34,631 bases of DNA, from contig JAJZPM010000042.1 of NCBI GenBank assembly GCA_021811105.1, positions 1 through 34,631 of the forward strand. The letters run 5' to 3'. Source of the stretch: Nitrospirota bacterium. GTDB taxonomy: Bacteria > Nitrospirota > Thermodesulfovibrionia > Thermodesulfovibrionales > UBA6898. This document shows positions 25,560 through 33,296 of this stretch, one piece after another (position 1 is the first letter of the stretch; every line of letters starts with the position of its first letter). The notes under the pieces are model-generated. The model was not told where the DNA came from. It worked only from the letters and a program-made list of their open reading frames with translations, and did no database searches. Made by a program: the position numbers and the translations under genes.

Positions 25560-25823
25560 ATGAAGAGAGAAGAGAAAGAAGCGACACTGACAAGCCGTTA
25601 CGACGAGACGGTAACCCGCCTATTCGAAAAGTGTCGGGGGATAGACGAAAAGATGCGGAAGGAGGGGAAAAGGCCCATTGTCACAGATACCCTGAAGGGG
25701 TTTATCCCGTCCGAAAACATGGGTTCGAAGAACATCGAACAGGCAATGGAATATATCACCTACCTCGAAAACGAGATTGATTCCCTCATCAGCCATTTCG
25801 AGATGGGCGATCATGCCGGATAA
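25560..25823 (+). CDS. Small protein of unknown function, 87 residues
   Basis: I recognise no family. ATG at 25560 has AAGGAGG four to five bases upstream, a strong binding site. The sequence is highly charged and mostly helical: a basic-acidic N-terminus (MKREEKEATLTSRYDETVTRLFE), a central RPIVTDTLKGFIPSENMG and a C-terminal NIEQAMEYITYLENEIDSL helix that could form a coiled coil. No signal peptide, cysteine pair or membrane helix is seen apart from one Cys. It stands alone after the operon terminator. A cytoplasmic adaptor or regulator is possible but speculative. Confidence 0.7.
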   Translation: MKREEKEATLTSRYDETVTRLFEKCRGIDEKMRKEGKRPIVTDTLKGFIPSENMGSKNIEQAMEYITYLENEIDSLISHFEMGDHAG

Positions 25824-25876
25824 ATTACTATCATTTCGAGGTCATTAACGGTCTCAGAATAGTGACAACGTCTTTT

Positions 25877-25954
25877 TTAAATCCCTCCTACCTCCCTTTG
25901 GCAAAGGGAGGAATAATGCCCCTCTTTGGAAAAACCAGGGGGTGGGGAGATTTT
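25877..25954. repeat. Palindromic REP/MITE-like element
   Basis: A 78-base block starts AAATCCCTCC and ends GGGGAGATTTT, which are imperfect inverted ends. Inside is a perfect palindrome CCTCCCTTTG-g-CAAAGGGAGG (25890-25910), then a second weaker stem (CCCCTCTTTGG/CCAGGGGG). This resembles dispersed intergenic repeats with the AAATCyCCC...CTTTG.CAAAG pattern in many environmental bacteria. It lies between an orphan gene and the next, with no ORF. Only this copy is in the window. Confidence 0.55.
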
Positions 25955-26048
25955 CCAAGTAAAGCAAATTCAATTTTGGGTTCGTTAATAACTATAGGTA
26001 AGAACGGCGCGAAAATCAAGGATGTATGACCCCTGGATGGAGGGAAAA

Positions 26049-26510
26049 TTGAAAAGAACAACGATAGCGGTAATCGGCGGCAGGAAGGTCGAGAAGTCTC
26101 TTTTGAAAGAGGCTGAAGAGGTGGGCAGGCTTCTTGCCGGGAGGAACGCTGTCCTCGTCAGCGGGGGACTCGGCGGGGTGATGGAGGCTGCCTCGCGCGG
26201 GATGAAAACAGCGGGCGGACTGACGGTCGGGCTACTGCCTCAGGACCACAAGCGGGATGCGAACGACTTTATCGACGTAGCAATAGCTACGGGGCTCGGC
26301 ATCGGGAGGAATGTCATCATCGCCCGTACAGCAGACGCGGTTATCGCGGTAGGGGGCGAATACGGGACGCTCTCGGAGATCGCCTTCGCGCTTCAGTTGG
26401 GGAAGCCGGTGGTGGGGATCAGGACATGGGATATCAAAGGAGTTATTTCGGCCGCCAGCGCCGGGGATGCAGTAGGGAAGGTCTTCGCGGCGCTTGAATC
26501 GGAGGGATGA
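26049..26510 (+). CDS. TIGR00725 / SLOG-type nucleotide-binding protein
   Basis: A Rossmann-fold protein of 153 residues related to the LOG/lysine-decarboxylase-like group. Marks are IAVIGGRKVEK at the start, VLVSGGLGGVMEAASRGMK and ADAVIAVGGEYGTLSEIAFALQLGKPVVGI, the glycine-rich loops that bind a nucleotide phosphate. Members of the wider group include nucleotide-5'-monophosphate nucleosidases, but the PGGxGTxxE motif is replaced here by GGEYGTLSE, so activity is uncertain. I chose TTG at 26049, which has GGAGG five bases upstream and gives the family-like start MKRTTIAVIGG; the frame is open from ATG 26022. It stands alone before the tRNA. Confidence 0.85.
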   Translation: MKRTTIAVIGGRKVEKSLLKEAEEVGRLLAGRNAVLVSGGLGGVMEAASRGMKTAGGLTVGLLPQDHKRDANDFIDVAIATGLGIGRNVIIARTADAVIAVGGEYGTLSEIAFALQLGKPVVGIRTWDIKGVISAASAGDAVGKVFAALESEG

Positions 26511-26535
26511 CGTGCCGTTTTCGGCATCTTTGTTG

Positions 26536-26541
26536 TATAAT
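26536..26541 (+). promoter_or_regulatory. -10 box of the tRNA-Arg promoter
   Basis: A perfect TATAAT lies 16 bases upstream of the mature tRNA 5' end. I see no clear -35 hexamer 17 bases upstream, so activity may depend on an extended or discriminator element. Confidence 0.5.
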
Positions 26542-26557
26542 ATTCGACAACCCCAGG

Positions 26558-26634
26558 GCCCCCTTAGCTCAGTCGGATAGAGCACAGGTTTCCTAAACCT
26601 GGTGCCGCAGGTTCGATTCCTGCAGGGGGCACCA
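26558..26634 (+). tRNA. tRNA-Arg (anticodon CCU)
   Basis: A complete 77-base cloverleaf. The acceptor stem GCCCCCT pairs with AGGGGGC, the D arm begins GCTC, the anticodon stem CAGGT/ACCTG encloses TTCCTAA with anticodon CCT at 26592-26594, and the T arm is GCAGG-TTCGATT-CCTGC. The discriminator is A, and the 3' CCA is encoded (26632-26634). It reads AGG codons. tRNA genes are frequent integration sites, but I see no integrase or attachment repeat beside this one. Confidence 0.97.
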
Positions 26635-26700
26635 CTTTTCTAACGCTTCAGCGGACGACTCCTCTTGATAATCCTCCTGCAGAATGTTAAAGTGAGTGCG

Positions 26701-27075
26701 ATGCGAAATCGCGGACCGAAAGGGCCTTGCACCGGCAGGAGAACGCGTTTCCCCCTCTCATGCGTTGCGCTATTTTCACTCATGCTCTGCGCGGGTTGCG
26801 ATATGCTCACGCAGGAGGTGCCGGCCGACAAGCTTCCGCCTGTCCCTGAAAAATGTCAGTCTCTCTCGGACACGCATAAGAATGCGCTCTCCGCTGCGTA
26901 TTCGTCGGCAGAGGCGAGCCAGATGCAGGTCGCGAGGGTAGCCAACCAATTCGCGCAGTGCATGCAGGATGAAGGGTTGTCGAGGGCCGAGGCCAAAGGC
27001 ATCCTGAAAAAGAACGAGGCCGAGGCGAAACAGGAGATCGAAAAAAGCGGCGGCCAAGGCGTCTACGTCCCGTAG
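26701..27075 (+). CDS. Putative small lipoprotein, unknown function
   Basis: A 124-residue protein. A long basic N-terminus (MRNRGPKGPCTGRRTR) leads into a hydrophobic segment ending LMLCAGC, a lipobox-like sequence with Cys33 as the predicted lipid-bearing residue; Cys at the -3 position is unusual. The mature part is soluble and helical, rich in Ala, Glu and Gln (SAAYSSAEASQMQVARVANQFAQ, AEAKQEIEKSG). Two further Cys (CQSL and QCMQD) could form a disulfide. I recognise no family. ATG 26701 lacks a strong ribosome binding site; an in-frame TTG at 26665 is possible. Confidence 0.65.
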   Translation: MRNRGPKGPCTGRRTRFPLSCVALFSLMLCAGCDMLTQEVPADKLPPVPEKCQSLSDTHKNALSAAYSSAEASQMQVARVANQFAQCMQDEGLSRAEAKGILKKNEAEAKQEIEKSGGQGVYVP

Positions 27076-27177
27076 TAGCCGGACGCGCCCGGGTCTTATT
27101 TCCTATGGAGCTGCAGCGCGGACGAGAGCAAAGAGCTTTTGCTGTACACTTTTCACCTTTCACCTTTCACAGTTGTG

Positions 27178-27594
27178 TCAGTGAGCCAAGAGCTTTGAGC
27201 GGTTTCCTGCATGGGCCTGCTGCTTGAGTTCGATGCGGTTTCCGGAGAAGTCCTCGGTAAAATAGACTGTCCGGCCGCCCCGCTCTGCGACGATCACTGT
27301 GACCCCTTCTCCTTTTGCCTTTTCGAGAAAACCGGGAAGGTCAGGCACCTGGATGCAGAAATGAGGCACGGAAGGAGAAGGCGGAGTGAAGCCCGGGATG
27401 ATGAAGATCTCGACCTTCAGGCTCTCCTTCCCGTAGACAAGCATCCCTATCTCCTGACCGAGGGAGAATAGCTTCTGCGCGAGTTCCGGTGAAACAGAAG
27501 ATTCCTTCATCTTTTCGAGACCGAGAAGGTCGCCGTAAAACCGGATAGCACTTACCTCGTCTTTGTTCATTATTCCTACGTGATCGAGCACCAT
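27178..27594 (-). CDS. VOC-superfamily (glyoxalase-like) protein
   Basis: A 138-residue protein with two beta-alpha-beta-beta-beta modules. All four expected metal ligands are present: His5 (VLDHVGI), Glu62 (KVEIFI), His78 (VPHFCIQV) and Glu122 (NRIELKQ). The arrangement fits glyoxalase I or methylmalonyl-CoA epimerase-like enzymes; substrate-specific residues are not decisive. FYGDLLGLEK and TVYFTEDFSGNRIEL are typical. ATG at 27594 has GAGAGGA just upstream. It is a separate unit, with the DUF4197 gene 73 bases upstream on the same strand. Confidence 0.9.
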   Translation of the reverse strand: MVLDHVGIMNKDEVSAIRFYGDLLGLEKMKESSVSPELAQKLFSLGQEIGMLVYGKESLKVEIFIIPGFTPPSPSVPHFCIQVPDLPGFLEKAKGEGVTVIVAERGGRTVYFTEDFSGNRIELKQQAHAGNRSKLLAH

Positions 27595-27667
27595 GTCCTC
27601 TCCTCTTCCCGTTACATTGCAGCAGGACCCGCTCCGGCAGGGGCTGCCTTAACCTGGGTCCTGAATC

Positions 27668-28390
27668 CTATTTCCCCCCGAAGACGCTCTTGAGAAGGTC
27701 TGTCGTGCGGGCAGCGGGGTTTGTCCGGATATTCTTTTCCTCCTGGCCGACTACGAGAAAGAGACCGTCCAGTGCCTTGTTCGTCACATAGTGGTCGAGA
27801 TCGAACGACTGCGAGCTCATAAAAGGCAACGACTCGTATTTCCCCATCATCTCTTTATAGGACCTGGTCATGCCGACCTTGTCCATGCTTGATGAGATGA
27901 TCGGCTTGAACTTGGCGTAGAGCCTGTCATGGGTCTTTTCCTTGAAAAAATCCGTTGCCGATGTATCGCCGCCCGCCAGGATCTTCCTTGCGTCGTCGAA
28001 TGTCATCTCCCTGATCGCGTCGCCGAATATCGAGGCGGCTTCGGGTGCGGCCTTTTCGGCCGCCCGGTTCATGCTCAGGACGAACTCGTCGACCTGCTGC
28101 TGATATCCGACCCGCTTCATCACGTCGGCCACGGTCCGGAGCTTCTCGGGCATCAGGATCTTCACCAACTCGTTGCCGAAGTACCCATCGGGTTTGGAAA
28201 GGCTCTTGACGGCATTCTCGGTGCCGACGGCAAGCGCCTCCTTCAGCCCCGCGGCCGTAGTACCTTCCTCGGAAGAACTTTGAGAGCCCTTCGGAGTGCT
28301 GCCGAAAGACCGCAGCATGTCTTCCAGGCCTGCGGCCTGAACCGATATCACCGAGCAGAGCATAAGGACTGTTACAAGGAACGCTTTCAT
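27668..28390 (-). CDS. DUF4197 exported protein
   Basis: A 240-residue protein with signal peptide [20 protein letters not shown]. The mature part matches DUF4197: [70 protein letters not shown], and the C-terminal [42 protein letters not shown]. The family is found in many proteobacteria with no known function. It is mostly helical with a low-complexity Ser/Gly linker after the signal. The gene is a likely single unit, with a 240-base gap upstream that shows no gene. Confidence 0.92.
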   Translation of the reverse strand: MKAFLVTVLMLCSVISVQAAGLEDMLRSFGSTPKGSQSSSEEGTTAAGLKEALAVGTENAVKSLSKPDGYFGNELVKILMPEKLRTVADVMKRVGYQQQVDEFVLSMNRAAEKAAPEAASIFGDAIREMTFDDARKILAGGDTSATDFFKEKTHDRLYAKFKPIISSSMDKVGMTRSYKEMMGKYESLPFMSSQSFDLDHYVTNKALDGLFLVVGQEEKNIRTNPAARTTDLLKSVFGGK

Positions 28391-28630
28391 TTCGTTTCCC
28401 TCTTTCTCGATTATCCGCCCTGATCAATAGATTTTCCCTTTTTTCACATTCTATCACTAAATGCATCCGCACCCTACCCGTCGCATTCGCTCAGTTCTAT
28501 GTTTAATGTTCAATATTCTGCTTTTGCCGTTTCTTTTAATATTTCAACATTTTACCCTCAACGATTTAACGTCTTCATTACTTACCATTCGCTATTCACT
28601 GCAGTTACTCACGGACTGCCGAAAGGTTAC

Positions 28631-29152
28631 TTACCAAATTTCCCAGTGGATGTTTTCTTCCCTGAATTTATCGATCACCGCACCTTTTCCCTTCGGAACG
28701 CCTATCGGTATGACATTCAGCGGGATTATGTTATCAGGCATGTTAAGGATCTTTCTGACGTTGCGCACCCTCTCCTCGTCTACATACACCGCCGTCCAGA
28801 CGGCGCCGAGTCCCAGGGCATGGGCCGCAAGGAGAATATTTTCAGTCGCTGCCGAGCAGTCCATGACCCAGTATTTCCCGCTATACACCGCGTCTTTGTC
28901 AGGGACTCCGCAGACGACGATTGCGGCGCCTGCCTTATCGAGCATTTTCGCATAGGGGAGCCTCTCGCAAAGCCCATCGAGGGTCTCCCGCTTTGTCACG
29001 GTGATAAACGCCCACGGCTGAATATTCACCGCCGAGGGTGCCGACATGCCCGCACGGAGAATCTTCATCAGGTCTTCGCGGGCAACGGCATCGCCGGTAA
29101 AAGAACGCACGCTCCTGCGGGTATAAATAACATTGAGGGCTTCGTTATCCAT
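28631..29152 (-). CDS. Nitroreductase-family flavoprotein
   Basis: A 173-residue FMN-dependent oxidoreductase of the short nitroreductase type. Marks are the N-terminal IYTRRSVRSFTGD with Arg residues that hold the FMN phosphate, LRAGMSAPSAVNIQPWAF, DCSAATENILLAAHALGLGAVWTAVY and the C-terminal IGVPKGKG. ATG at 29152 has GGGAGG eight bases upstream; a GTG at 29161 is in frame. Natural substrates are not deducible: members reduce quinones, nitro-compounds, flavins or enoyl groups. It is divergent from the aminotransferase gene, with 221 bases between. Confidence 0.92.
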   Translation of the reverse strand: MDNEALNVIYTRRSVRSFTGDAVAREDLMKILRAGMSAPSAVNIQPWAFITVTKRETLDGLCERLPYAKMLDKAGAAIVVCGVPDKDAVYSGKYWVMDCSAATENILLAAHALGLGAVWTAVYVDEERVRNVRKILNMPDNIIPLNVIPIGVPKGKGAVIDKFREENIHWEIW

Positions 29153-29373
29153 TTCACACACCTCCCTGGTTAATGGTATCAGATTTTATTTCTGAAGTGT
29201 ATGAGATGACGTATAACACCGAAATCCGGCGCCGGTCTCCCCGTCTCTCTTGCCAATCTGATTTTTGAAGTGTAATTGTTCTAAAATAGAGAAAATTTCT
29301 CTCAATTCAACCGGCAACAACATTCCCGCGCAACACGCAGGGAGTGGAGCCATAAAATGCAAAGGATGAAGAC

Positions 29374-30549
29374 ATGTTACACCTGAAACGGCAGTTGCCT
29401 TATCGACCGACGGAAAGGATGAACGTCGTAAGCTATCCGATACGGGACATCGTGATGGAGGCGAAGCGCGAAGAGGCAAAGGGCAGGAAGATGATCTACC
29501 TCAATATCGGAGATCCGCCCCAGTACGGCTTTGAGCCGTTTAAGGTGATCGCCGAGCGCGTGAAAAGCGCCCTCAAGGAAAACTGGAAGGGATATGCTCC
29601 TTCTGAGGGCGATGAGGAGTTCAGGAACACTGTGGCAAAGATCGAGAAGTGCAGACCCGAGGATGTGTTTGCCGTTGCCGGCCTTACCGAGGGAATAGAC
29701 TTCTTCTTCCATGCGTTCATCGGTTTCGGGGAGAAGGTGCTCCTCCCCAACCCGGTATATCCGCTTTACCTGAGCAAGGCGAAACAGTTCGAGGGCGACA
29801 GCGTATTCTACAGGCACGACGAGAAGGGACAGATAGACATAGGAAATCTGGCAAGGAAGATCGAGGGCGCAAAGGCGATGGTGATCATCAACCCGAACAA
29901 CCCGCTCGGTTCGGTCTATTCGGAGAAGAACCTCTCGGAAGTCGTGAAGCTATGCGATGAGTACGATGTCCCTATATTTTACGACGGCTCCTATGACCAG
30001 CTGATACTGGAAGGCAGACCGGTGGACTTCAGGAAGATCGCGCGGGGCAAAGTGCCCTTCATATACGGAAGTTCGCTTTCCAAAGACTTCAGCTATACCG
30101 GCGCACGGCTGGGATGGGTGACGTTCCACGGCGATAAGTGGTCGGAGGTAAAGAATGCATTCTTCCTGCTCTGCAACCAGCGACTCTCCGTGAACTGGGA
30201 ATACCAGAAGGCGGCTGCGGCTGCGCTCATGCACCCGTCGTATCCGGCTTACGTCGCGGAGATGAGGGAGAAGCTTATCGAAAGAAGGGACACCTTTATG
30301 AAGATGGCCGCGAAGCTGCCGCTCTCATTCCCTGTTCCAAAAGGCGCGTTCTACGCGTTCATGAAGATAGAAACAACGAAATGGAAGAAGGACGTGCAGT
30401 TCGTGCGTGCGGCGCTGAAAGAAGGCGTCGTTTTTGTCCCCGGCTCGGGATTCGGACGGCAGGAGGACGGGGTGTATTTCAGGACGACGTTCCTGCCTGA
30501 GCCGGAGATAATAGAAGAGGCCTTCGCTAAAATCAGACGGATACTATGA
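29374..30549 (+). CDS. Class I/II PLP aminotransferase (alanine/aspartate type)
   Basis: A fold-type I aminotransferase of 391 residues. Marks are YPIRDIVMEA and YLNIGDPPQYGFEP, which resemble AlaA-like and archaeal aspartate aminotransferases, NPNNPLGS (173-180) that contacts the PLP ring, and GSSLSKDFSYTGARLGW with the Schiff-base Lys at 237 and the phosphate-binding Arg. The acceptor-Asp strand reads FYDGSYDQL instead of the common DEIY. The C-terminal PGSGFG and FRTTF contain the substrate-carboxylate Arg. ATG at 29374 has AAGGA upstream. The amino-acid substrate cannot be fixed by sequence. Its stop overlaps the start of a tiny zinc-ribbon gene (ATGA). Confidence 0.92.
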   Translation: MLHLKRQLPYRPTERMNVVSYPIRDIVMEAKREEAKGRKMIYLNIGDPPQYGFEPFKVIAERVKSALKENWKGYAPSEGDEEFRNTVAKIEKCRPEDVFAVAGLTEGIDFFFHAFIGFGEKVLLPNPVYPLYLSKAKQFEGDSVFYRHDEKGQIDIGNLARKIEGAKAMVIINPNNPLGSVYSEKNLSEVVKLCDEYDVPIFYDGSYDQLILEGRPVDFRKIARGKVPFIYGSSLSKDFSYTGARLGWVTFHGDKWSEVKNAFFLLCNQRLSVNWEYQKAAAAALMHPSYPAYVAEMREKLIERRDTFMKMAAKLPLSFPVPKGAFYAFMKIETTKWKKDVQFVRAALKEGVVFVPGSGFGRQEDGVYFRTTFLPEPEIIEEAFAKIRRIL

Positions 30550-30656
30550 ACCTGAACAAGATATGTCCTCATTGTGAAACCGAGTATCTCCCGCATATCG
30601 GAAAATGCCCGGATTGCGGGCTGCCTCTGCTTATTGTCGAGGGGGAGGAAGAGTAA
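30546..30656 (+). CDS. 36-residue zinc-ribbon protein
   Basis: The ATG overlaps the aminotransferase stop codon (ATGA at 30546-30549), so translation is coupled. The 36-residue product has two CxxC knuckles, CPHC (7-10) and CPDC (21-24), ten residues apart, making a rubredoxin-like zinc ribbon, and an acidic tail ending EGEEE. No other domain is present. Such mini-ribbons occur next to enzymes in anaerobes. It may bind the aminotransferase or nucleic acid, or store zinc. Function is not established. Confidence 0.75.
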   Translation: MNLNKICPHCETEYLPHIGKCPDCGLPLLIVEGEEE

Positions 30657-30688
30657 GAAGGCACCCTTCCCTCTCGGCCCGGGAAATC

Positions 30689-30874
30689 CTAGAAATCAAA
30701 CCTCGGCGCCCAGTAGTCCAGGTAGTTCATGCATTTGATTCTGACGCGGCACCGTTTGCAGACATTGATGTACTTATAGCACTCGTAGTGTATGCACCAT
30801 ATGGTGACCTCGGGGTGCGTCTTGGCCGCTCCCTGCGGGGACGACATTGCAGCGGAAGAAAAATGCTTTTCCAT
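30689..30874 (-). CDS. Small cysteine-rich protein of unknown function
   Basis: From ATG at 30874 the product has 61 residues. The C-terminal half has an ordered cluster: WCIHYECYKYINVCKRCRV, then IKCMNYLDYWAPRF. Five Cys and one His within about 24 residues suggest zinc or iron binding, or disulfides. GGAGG lies only one base before this ATG, so the start is uncertain; the frame is open upstream to 31018, where it would overlap the next gene. I recall similar short Cys/His proteins in related bacteria but cannot name a family. Confidence 0.5.
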   Translation of the reverse strand: MEKHFSSAAMSSPQGAAKTHPEVTIWCIHYECYKYINVCKRCRVRIKCMNYLDYWAPRFDF

Positions 30875-30994
30875 GCCTCCACTATTATGCCATTTCTCTG
30901 CGTATCCAGCCAGACCCACGTTTATCGGCGAGTTGCGCCCGGCTTCTGCTTTGCGTATCATATGTTCTGATCCGACAAGAGAACGGAGTCGCGC

Positions 30995-32182
30995 ATGTAC
31001 TTGACATCGTTTATACACCGGGAGCCTTTATTCGATATCGCGGAGCGCTGGTTCTGCAGCCGCCCTGAATCGGGGGACGCTCGGTCCATCACCGAGATCC
31101 TCATCTGCGACGGTTTTGTTATCGCCGAAACCCTGGAGCTATTAACCGGCCGCCTGATAGGGATAACCCACCAGAGACGTTTCGGGCGAAGGCCGATCCG
31201 CCTGAAAGGGGAACTCCGGGACATGCTCTGCCGCGACGACCGGGACCGAAATGCGAGGGTGGCGGAACTCGTCGGACGATACCGGGGAAACCCCGACTAC
31301 TTTTTTCTCGAGGCACCGATCAATGCGGTCGTCTGCCTAGATGAACAGGACCATCTGCTCGGGTTATACCGGATGAAGCGGCCGAAGAGGATCGCGGAAA
31401 AGGCGAACCGGAGAATCGCCGACTGGATCTTCGAGAATGTCCTCGGCAGGGCGCAGGAAATGGCCAGGGAGAGGGCAAGGCTGTCGGGGGTCCCGCTTGA
31501 CCGGTTTGTCACCCCTGCAGAGGAGATGGTGAAAGAGTTCATACGTGCCGAGGAATTGATCTCCGCGAGCTTCCGGGACGGCAGCATCAGGTTCGACAGG
31601 GCCGCAATGACGATCCATGACGCAGGCGCGATAAAGATCGTGGCCGCCCAGGATGAGCTTCGGCATCTGGAAGAGACCCTGCTGGAGACCCGTGACATCA
31701 GGGTTATCGAAAGGGCGGATTTCCGCGGAGCGTATCAGGCTACCAACCTAATCCTCGAGGTGCCATGGGACGCAGCGTATGTCTGCCGGCGGTACGCAGA
31801 GACCAGGGGCTGGAAGAAATACCTGAACCGCGGTATACCGGAAGAGGACCTGAAAAGGGGATTGGAGCCCTTACTCGGAAGTGCAGAACCGCAGATAAAC
31901 ATAGAGGTGATACTCACCACATTGCCCGACATGGTCGAATCGGAACTCGGTAACAGTATTCATGAGGAAAGGATAATCGCCCAGAGGGACAACAAACGCT
32001 ACAAGGGCCATATCCCGACGAACGTCGAGCTCCTTGTCGAGTCCCTGTTTGCGGTCGGCTTCAGCCCCAGAATCGATATCGACCGGGTGCCGATTAAGCT
32101 CTGGGGAAGATACCTGCCCGAGACCCTGGGCTCATATATCCGGCGCCTGCATAACCTTCCTGAATATGACCTGATCAATTAG
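30995..32182 (+). CDS. Uncharacterised protein, 395 residues, possible RelA/SpoT-like fold
   Basis: I recognise no established family. No signal peptide or membrane helix is seen. The central and C-terminal parts show several invariant-looking blocks: IHDAGAIKIVAAQDELRHL (207-225), RADFRGAYQATNLILEVP (240-257), INIEVILTTLPDMVESELG (301-319), SIHEERI and PIKLWGRYLPET. The order D-x-G-x-x-(K/R)-I-V, then a Tyr-containing strand, then I-E-V-I recalls the RelA/SpoT nucleotidyltransferase core (DiaGxR, GYxxxH, EIQIRT), but spacing differs and the match is weak. ATG at 30995 has GGAG six bases upstream. It is divergent from the small Cys-rich gene. Treat the fold idea as a hypothesis. Confidence 0.75.
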   Translation: MYLTSFIHREPLFDIAERWFCSRPESGDARSITEILICDGFVIAETLELLTGRLIGITHQRRFGRRPIRLKGELRDMLCRDDRDRNARVAELVGRYRGNPDYFFLEAPINAVVCLDEQDHLLGLYRMKRPKRIAEKANRRIADWIFENVLGRAQEMARERARLSGVPLDRFVTPAEEMVKEFIRAEELISASFRDGSIRFDRAAMTIHDAGAIKIVAAQDELRHLEETLLETRDIRVIERADFRGAYQATNLILEVPWDAAYVCRRYAETRGWKKYLNRGIPEEDLKRGLEPLLGSAEPQINIEVILTTLPDMVESELGNSIHEERIIAQRDNKRYKGHIPTNVELLVESLFAVGFSPRIDIDRVPIKLWGRYLPETLGSYIRRLHNLPEYDLIN

Positions 32183-32236
32183 CGCCAGGGCCGCACAACC
32201 TTTACGGCAAGGCGGGCCGCCGAGATATAATAAAAC

Positions 32237-33235
32237 GTGTCGAGAATCATCACGATTGCGGCGCTGCTGGCGTCCCTCCTTTTCTCCACGTCACTGCGGC
32301 CGGCAATGGAGAAGACCTATTCCAATCCAGTCCTTGTCGATATTTACTCCATCAAGAGGCCGAAGCCGGCGCCGTACATCGGAACGCTCGGCATAGGAGA
32401 CCCGGCGGTCATCTTTCATGAGGGGAAATACTATCTCTACCCGACCGGTGACAACCACAGCTATCATGTCTACAGATCCGGCGACCTCGTCCACTGGACA
32501 AAAGGGCCGAAGGTGTTTCAGACAGGCGAGACCGGCCTCTGGGCCCCCGACGTCTTCTTCAATCCCGTCGACGGAAAGTTTTACCTGTATTACACGGTTG
32601 ACGGCAGGATCGGCGTTGCCTCATCCGGTCGCCCCGACGGAGTTTTCCATGACCTGGGGAGCCTGATCAGCAAGGCAATAGACGCGCACATGTTCCGGGA
32701 TGACGACGGCTGTTACTATCTGTATTACGCACGATACCCGGAATTCGGGATATTCGTACAGCCGATGGCAAGCCCGGTCCGCAAGCAGGGTAGCCCTGTT
32801 CAACTGATCACGCCCGAACGAGGCTGGGAGATGAGGGATGTCCCGATCACCGAGGCGCCATGGATACTCAAACATAAGGGCGTCTATTATCTCCTCTATT
32901 CCGGAGGCAGCGCGGATTCGGAACATTACGCCATCGGCTACGCAACCGCGAAAAGCCCCCTCGGGCCGTTTACCAAGTATCGTGAGAACCCGATTGTCCG
33001 GGAGGGCAAAGGTATCCTCGGGCCAGGGCACGTCAGCGTCACCAGCGACCTGGAGGGGAAGCTGTGGATGGTCTACCACCAGCAGAAGAACGGGACGAGG
33101 GGCTGGAACAGGATAATCTGCATCGACCCTCTCTGGTTCGACGAAAAGGGAGTGCTCCACGGAAGGGCATCGAGGGCAACCCCGGAGCCTGCGCCCGTGA
33201 CAGCCGTTGGGACCGGTGAAACAGCACGGAAGTAA
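32237..33235 (+). CDS. Glycoside hydrolase family 43-like exported protein
   Basis: A 332-residue protein starting at GTG 32237, which includes a signal peptide (IITIAALLASLLFSTSL). The five-bladed propeller of GH43 is evident from repeated YYLYYT-type strands. The three acidic active-site residues can be assigned: Asp55 in GIGDPAVI (base), Asp149 in AIDAHMF (pKa modulator) and Glu206 in ITEAPWI (acid). GHVSVTSDLEGKLWMVYHQQ is the conserved C-terminal block. Members act on arabinans, xylans or galactans; the exact substrate is unclear. No carbohydrate transport or sensor genes are beside it. No ribosome binding site precedes the GTG. Confidence 0.88.
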   Translation: MSRIITIAALLASLLFSTSLRPAMEKTYSNPVLVDIYSIKRPKPAPYIGTLGIGDPAVIFHEGKYYLYPTGDNHSYHVYRSGDLVHWTKGPKVFQTGETGLWAPDVFFNPVDGKFYLYYTVDGRIGVASSGRPDGVFHDLGSLISKAIDAHMFRDDDGCYYLYYARYPEFGIFVQPMASPVRKQGSPVQLITPERGWEMRDVPITEAPWILKHKGVYYLLYSGGSADSEHYAIGYATAKSPLGPFTKYRENPIVREGKGILGPGHVSVTSDLEGKLWMVYHQQKNGTRGWNRIICIDPLWFDEKGVLHGRASRATPEPAPVTAVGTGETARK

Positions 33236-33296
33236 AGAATATAGCGGGCGTGAGAGTTCTACTGGCGCATCACGGACAGAGGGGAGACATGAGACA

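Noticed and set aside
26558-26634. tRNA-Arg as a possible integration site for a genomic island
   Set aside because: No integrase gene and no repeat of the tRNA 3' end were found in the rest of the window.
27150-27170. Three tandem copies of TTTCACC
   Set aside because: A short simple repeat between two genes, without a gene, promoter match or evidence of variability. Not CRISPR, which would need spacers between palindromic repeats.
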